From positions 499,788 to 563,787 of the forward strand of contig BPKE01000001.1 in NCBI GenBank assembly GCA_026004975.1: a stretch of 64,000 nt of DNA, read 5' to 3'. The translations under genes were made by a program, and so were the position numbers. Shown here in pieces: positions 60,606-64,000 of this stretch. The notes beneath the pieces were generated by a model, which saw nothing but the letters and a program-made list of their open reading frames with translations, did not search any database and was not told where the DNA came from. Position 1 is the stretch's first letter. Every line of letters begins with the position of its first letter. Origin of the DNA: Gammaproteobacteria bacterium (GTDB lineage: Bacteria; Pseudomonadota; Gammaproteobacteria; HTCC5015).

Positions 60606-61582
60606 CGGCCGTGCGAACGGTTTACATCGACCGAAAAGGCGCCTCCCTTACTATCCAGAATGGCAGACTCAGAATCGAGTGCCGCGGTAGCCAGCCCTCG
60701 ACATCGCTCCCGTTGTCCCTTGTCGAACGGGTTGTCATCGGCGCCTCCGTCGAGTTCTCCTCGACCCTGCTTACTAACCTCGCGCAATCCGGGATTACTA
60801 CGGTCTTCGTCAATGGAAGACACAGCGCGGCGGCCGTTTCTTACGGCCTCCTGCACAACGATGCTCGACGCCGCCTCCTGCAATACCGGGTTGTGACGGA
60901 CCCCGATCACTGCTTGCGGTTCTCCAAGGCGCTGGTCAGCCTCAAAATCCGCGGCCAGAGATCGACGCTTCTCAAGGCCCTGCGGATTCGACCGGCACTG
61001 CGCTTGCCGCTGAAAAGAGGCGCGCAAACGTTACAGGCCATTCTCGAAGGACTAAAGCGCTGCAATGGCATCGATTCCCTGATGGGCTGCGAAGGCGCCG
61101 CCGCCTCCTGCTACTTCGACGCGTATGGTCGGCTGTTCCCAGACTCCCTTGGCTTTAAGGGCCGGAACAGGCGGCCGCCCAGGGATCCAGTGAACGCCAT
61201 TCTTTCCTTGACCTATACCATCCTTCACGCCGATGCGACACGCGAGCTCGTCGCCGTCGGCTTCGACCCCATGCTGGGGGTCTATCACAAGCCCGCCTAT
61301 GGACGTCCGTCGCTTTCCTGCGACCTCGCAGAAATCTTCCGGCCCTCCGTCGACCTCTGGGTATGGAGGAGATTTGCGGACAAGACGCTTCGTCCTCAGC
61401 ACTTCAGGCGTTCCGGCGCCGCCTGTTTTCTCGGAAAAGCAGGGCGAGCTCATTTCTACAAGGCACTGGAAGATCAGCGCTCCGTCTGGTGCAAGGCGAT
61501 GCGTCGCGTTTCAGCACGCTGGTTGTCGGCGTTGAACGCGACCGTCTTGGATGAACCGACACCCCAACGTTCCTCGGAATGA
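60602..61582 (+). CDS. cas1: Cas1 integrase (canonical copy)
   Basis: 326-residue Cas1. The N-terminal beta domain begins VRTVYIDRKGASLTIQNGRL. The helical catalytic domain has all metal ligands: E164 in MGCEGAAASCYF, H229 in GVYHKPAYGRPSL and D241 in CDLAE. It should therefore be an active spacer integrase. It is coupled to the first cas2 upstream and to the shorter Cas1-like gene downstream by ATGA overlaps. Confidence 0.95.
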   Translation: MTAVRTVYIDRKGASLTIQNGRLRIECRGSQPSTSLPLSLVERVVIGASVEFSSTLLTNLAQSGITTVFVNGRHSAAAVSYGLLHNDARRRLLQYRVVTDPDHCLRFSKALVSLKIRGQRSTLLKALRIRPALRLPLKRGAQTLQAILEGLKRCNGIDSLMGCEGAAASCYFDAYGRLFPDSLGFKGRNRRPPRDPVNAILSLTYTILHADATRELVAVGFDPMLGVYHKPAYGRPSLSCDLAEIFRPSVDLWVWRRFADKTLRPQHFRRSGAACFLGKAGRAHFYKALEDQRSVWCKAMRRVSARWLSALNATVLDEPTPQRSSE

Positions 61583-62358
61583 AGCCGTGCCCCATGAGCC
61601 CGGGCATCGAGCCCAAGTCCACCCTCGTCGTGGATGCGACACGCTTGATCCGGCTGGCCGTAGATGGCCCCGCGCTGAGAGTTCGTATCCAAGGTTGTAG
61701 CGATATGCTGTTCCCCTTCCGACGGATTCTCAGAGTACAGGTCATCGGCGTTCCGCGATCCGGTTTTGATGCTTTGATAGCCTGCGCGGAAAGGCGCATT
61801 CCCGTTGCCTTTTTCGACGGCTGCGGTCGTTACCGTTGTCGACTGGGCCCGCCAGCGATCGATCCAACCGGTGTCGATGCGCGTCTTGAGCAAATCGAAT
61901 ACGACTGTTGCTCTCGAGCGGTATACGAAGAGTGGAAAAGAAACCAATCTGCGCATCTTTTGTCTTTGCTCGGCGTGGGGGATCCGGCTGCACGCAGGGC
62001 GCCCGACCGCGTGAGGAAATCCTTGTTTTCCACCCTCCGCCAGCAGCTTATCCAGAAGGATCTCGAGGAAGCACAAAACTGGATACAAGGCATGCTCACC
62101 TTTCACCTCGAGCAGGCTTTGGACGCGGTTGGCCCCGTCACGCACATGAGAATCCGATCCAGGCTGATCCAGGACCTATCGGAACGACTCGTATTGATTC
62201 CCCTTATCGATCTGGCAGCGACATCGACCCCATCCCGAGCCCAAATGGCGGACGCTCGGGCCGCGACCCACCTGTATCGTCGCACTGCTCGCGTCGTCGA
62301 GCATCATGCCATTCGCATGTTGTTTCAGCTCATCGAGCTCCTCGATCGCCTAGACTGA
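61579..62358 (+). CDS. short divergent Cas1-like protein
   Basis: 259-residue protein with Cas1-like build. The N-terminal beta-rich part (LRVRIQGCSDMLFPFRRILR, then GFDALIACAERRIPVAFFDG) resembles the Cas1 dimerisation domain. The helical part includes QGMLTFHLEQALDAVG and SRLIQDLSERLVLIPLIDLA, like the end of the Cas1 catalytic domain. The Glu motif (xEGxxA) of the first Cas1 has no counterpart, and only a doubtful His/Asp pair (H-M-R...QDLSE) remains. It is about 70 residues shorter. Probably a non-catalytic or altered partner; this is inference. It overlaps cas1 by 4 nt and precedes the second cas2 by 1 nt. Confidence 0.75.
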   Translation: MKPCPMSPGIEPKSTLVVDATRLIRLAVDGPALRVRIQGCSDMLFPFRRILRVQVIGVPRSGFDALIACAERRIPVAFFDGCGRYRCRLGPPAIDPTGVDARLEQIEYDCCSRAVYEEWKRNQSAHLLSLLGVGDPAARRAPDRVRKSLFSTLRQQLIQKDLEEAQNWIQGMLTFHLEQALDAVGPVTHMRIRSRLIQDLSERLVLIPLIDLAATSTPSRAQMADARAATHLYRRTARVVEHHAIRMLFQLIELLDRLD

Positions 62359-62359
62359 C

Positions 62360-62635
62360 ATGCCGCACTATTTGATCTGCTACGACATCAAGGATCGGAG
62401 ACGACTCGCCAAGATTCATCGAGAAATCTCTCGTCATGCCCTCTTCGTCCAATACTCCGTATACTATTTCCAGGGCGAGCGGGAGACGCTGGACAGCGTG
62501 ATCGGCGATCTCGAAAACCTCATGGACCCGCTCGAGGACGACCTTCGTGTCTACTGCATCCGGTCTCTGGAGAGCGCCATTCGGGTCGGCCCTTCGTGGC
62601 TGCCGGAGGGCATCTGGTTGGGAGGCGATGTATAA
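62360..62635 (+). CDS. cas2: Cas2 (second copy)
   Basis: 91-residue ferredoxin-fold Cas2. Characteristic: YLICYDIKDRRRLAKIHREI with the conserved Asp, VQYSVYYFQGERETLDSVIG, and a C-terminal strand ending GIWLGGDV. It is clearly diverged from the first Cas2, for example in the HALFVQYSVYYF segment where the first has GGQKSAFECYL. It lies 1 nt after the Cas1-like gene, so each Cas1-type gene has its own adjacent Cas2. The CRISPR leader begins right after its stop. Confidence 0.92.
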   Translation: MPHYLICYDIKDRRRLAKIHREISRHALFVQYSVYYFQGERETLDSVIGDLENLMDPLEDDLRVYCIRSLESAIRVGPSWLPEGIWLGGDV

Positions 62636-62709
62636 CTTCCATCTTGATCGAGATCTTGCCGGCGGCCCTTGCAAGCCACGGAAAAATAAAGGAAAATTGA
62701 CCGCCCGCG
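62636..62709 (+). promoter_or_regulatory. CRISPR leader
   Basis: 74 nt between the second cas2 and the first repeat. The last 30 nt are A-rich (GGAAAAATAAAGGAAAATTG), unlike the surrounding DNA, as expected for a leader. It is short, and I see no convincing -35/-10 pair, so the array promoter may lie inside cas2. Confidence 0.6.
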
Positions 62710-64000
62710 ATGGAGAACGAGGCCCCGACCAAAGGGGATTAAGACCGGACGGGTACGCGGTAAGCCTCGCCGCCGTTGATGGAGAACGAGGCCCCGACCA
62801 AAGGGGATTAAGACGCGGTTCTCCTAAGCTAAATGTAGCGGAAAAGGGGATGGAGAACGAGGCCCCGACCAAAGGGGATTAAGACTCTAGCAGCGGTAGG
62901 CCCATCTCCTGCCGCAATGGAGAACGAGGCCCCGACCAAAGGGGATTAAGACCGAATTTCCATCGTAGGGGTCTCCGTGGGTTAAATGGAGAACGAGGCC
63001 CCGACCAAAGGGGATTAAGACGCCGCCCAGTCAAACCAAGTTTGACTCCACACCATGGAGAACGAGGCCCCGACCAAAGGGGATTAAGACGGTAGCAAGC
63101 TCGCTAAGCACGCGGCTCACGTCATGGAGAACGAGGCCCCGACCAAAGGGGATTAAGACTAGCGCCACCTGGTACCAGTGATCGGGTTCCTGCTATGGAG
63201 AACGAGGCCCCGACCAAAGGGGATTAAGACCGAATTCCGTGGTGATGGCTTCCGCCGCCGCCTATGGAGAACGAGGCCCCGACCAAAGGGGATTAAGACC
63301 CGGTTTGGGACGAAAAGGGCGACTGCCGGCGGTTATGGAGAACGAGGCCCCGACCAAAGGGGATTAAGACTTCATCAGGACGTCGATGTCGCCCCGTACC
63401 ACGATGGAGAACGAGGCCCCGACCAAAGGGGATTAAGACCAGTTTCCGACACCACGGCACGCGGCGCTTTAGATGGAGAACGAGGCCCCGACCAAAGGGG
63501 ATTAAGACACGTCGGCGATCCCATGGTCGGAAAATGCCGATGGAGAACGAGGCCCCGACCAAAGGGGATTAAGACTGCCACCCGCCGACAAGAGCGTACA
63601 AGTCCGCATGGAGAACGAGGCCCCGACCAAAGGGGATTAAGACGGGGCGACGTGGGACGTGTTGCCGCCCGGCGCATGGAGAACGAGGCCCCGACCAAAG
63701 GGGATTAAGACAGCGTAGCGCTGCCAAGCGTCTTTATACGCGGATGGAGAACGAGGCCCCGACCAAAGGGGATTAAGACCGCCACAGGCCCATACTGGTA
63801 CCAATCGAGCGCATGGAGAACGAGGCCCCGACCAAAGGGGATTAAGACCGCGACTCACGATCAAATGATTGTACTGCCGCCAATGGAGAACGAGGCCCCG
63901 ACCAAAGGGGATTAAGACCGGCACGCAGCCGGGCGTTGCCCGGGTCGTCTTATGGAGAACGAGGCCCCGACCAAAGGGGATTAAGACCCGCGCCGGCCAG
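62710..64000 (+). CRISPR. type III-B CRISPR array, 19 repeats, open at the right edge
   Basis: Nineteen identical 36-nt repeats, first 62710-62745 and last 63952-63987, with 18 complete spacers of 31-35 nt and a cut one at the window end. The repeat starts ATGGAGAACGAGG, holds a hairpin CCCC-GACCAAA-GGGG and ends ATTAAGAC. Cutting after GGGG would leave an 8-nt 5' tag ATTAAGAC, like the AUUGAAAC-type tags of type III systems. Orientation (leader at left, hairpin before the tag) indicates transcription to the right. No repeat has a mutation, so no array end is in view. I saw no duplicated spacer. Confidence 0.98.

Noticed and set aside
62547-63924. Proteins made of a repeating MENEAPTKGD or SGPRSP-like motif
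   Set aside because: They are translations of the CRISPR repeats, which stay open when repeat plus spacer length is divisible by three.
62746-63951. Self-targeting spacers
   Set aside because: I compared the spacers by eye with the window and saw no match. This is not exhaustive; a computed search of the whole genome would decide.

Overview
The window is high-GC DNA from a Gram-negative, meso-DAP-type bacterium, most likely a gammaproteobacterium. Evidence: a canonical dcw (division and cell wall) cluster followed by lpxC, dciA, an M23 peptidase, secA, argJ and a Nudix-ThiE gene, a MurE with the DNPR motif, a RegB/RegA-type two-component pair, and a CBM2/GH5 cellulase with long polyserine linkers. 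I cannot name the genus from sequence alone.

Layout. 1-2606 (minus): yceI, an ECF sigma factor, FecR and the start of a TonB-dependent receptor, i.e. a FecIRA-type surface-signalling unit. 2569-4342 (plus): a promoter, a Leu-rich leader peptide that may be leaderless, and leuA. 4352-10184 (minus): an M23 peptidase, a fatty-acid-hydroxylase-type membrane enzyme, a secreted cellulase and an FtsH protease with a heat-shock-like promoter. 10271-17880 (plus): a tight operon of two GT4 glycosyltransferases (the first with a fused alpha-helical barrel), two GH130 proteins and a RegB/RegA pair. 17884-24891 (minus): a Met/His-rich outer-membrane-type protein, Nudix-ThiE, argJ, secA, M23. dciA is on plus. 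25483-43997 (minus): lpxC, ftsZ and the whole dcw cluster back to mraZ, with a clear MraZ operator and promoter, then rnpB (minus).

Several essential dcw genes (ftsA, murB, murC, murG, ftsW, murD, murF) are broken by small indels here while their neighbours are intact. This looks like local sequence error, not gene decay. 44616-47424 is a gene-poor stretch with a frame-disrupted small membrane protein, a decayed S9 peptidase without its catalytic serine, and a possible gene remnant.

47425-64000 (plus) is a complete type III-B CRISPR-Cas locus: a NE0113-type CARF protein, cmr1-6, a CARF-HEPN effector carrying a C-terminal Csx16-like domain, a Card1/Can2-like CARF nuclease, cas6, then cas2-cas1-cas1-like-cas2, a 74-nt leader and at least 19 identical 36-nt repeats. 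The expected logic is that Cmr bound to target RNA makes cyclic oligoadenylate through the Cmr2 GGDD site. This switches on the HEPN RNase and the Card1-like nuclease, while NE0113 and the Csx16-like domain may degrade the messenger. The two most unusual items are the single-chain CARF-HEPN-Csx16 protein and the four-gene adaptation cassette with a short second Cas1 lacking a recognisable catalytic glutamate.
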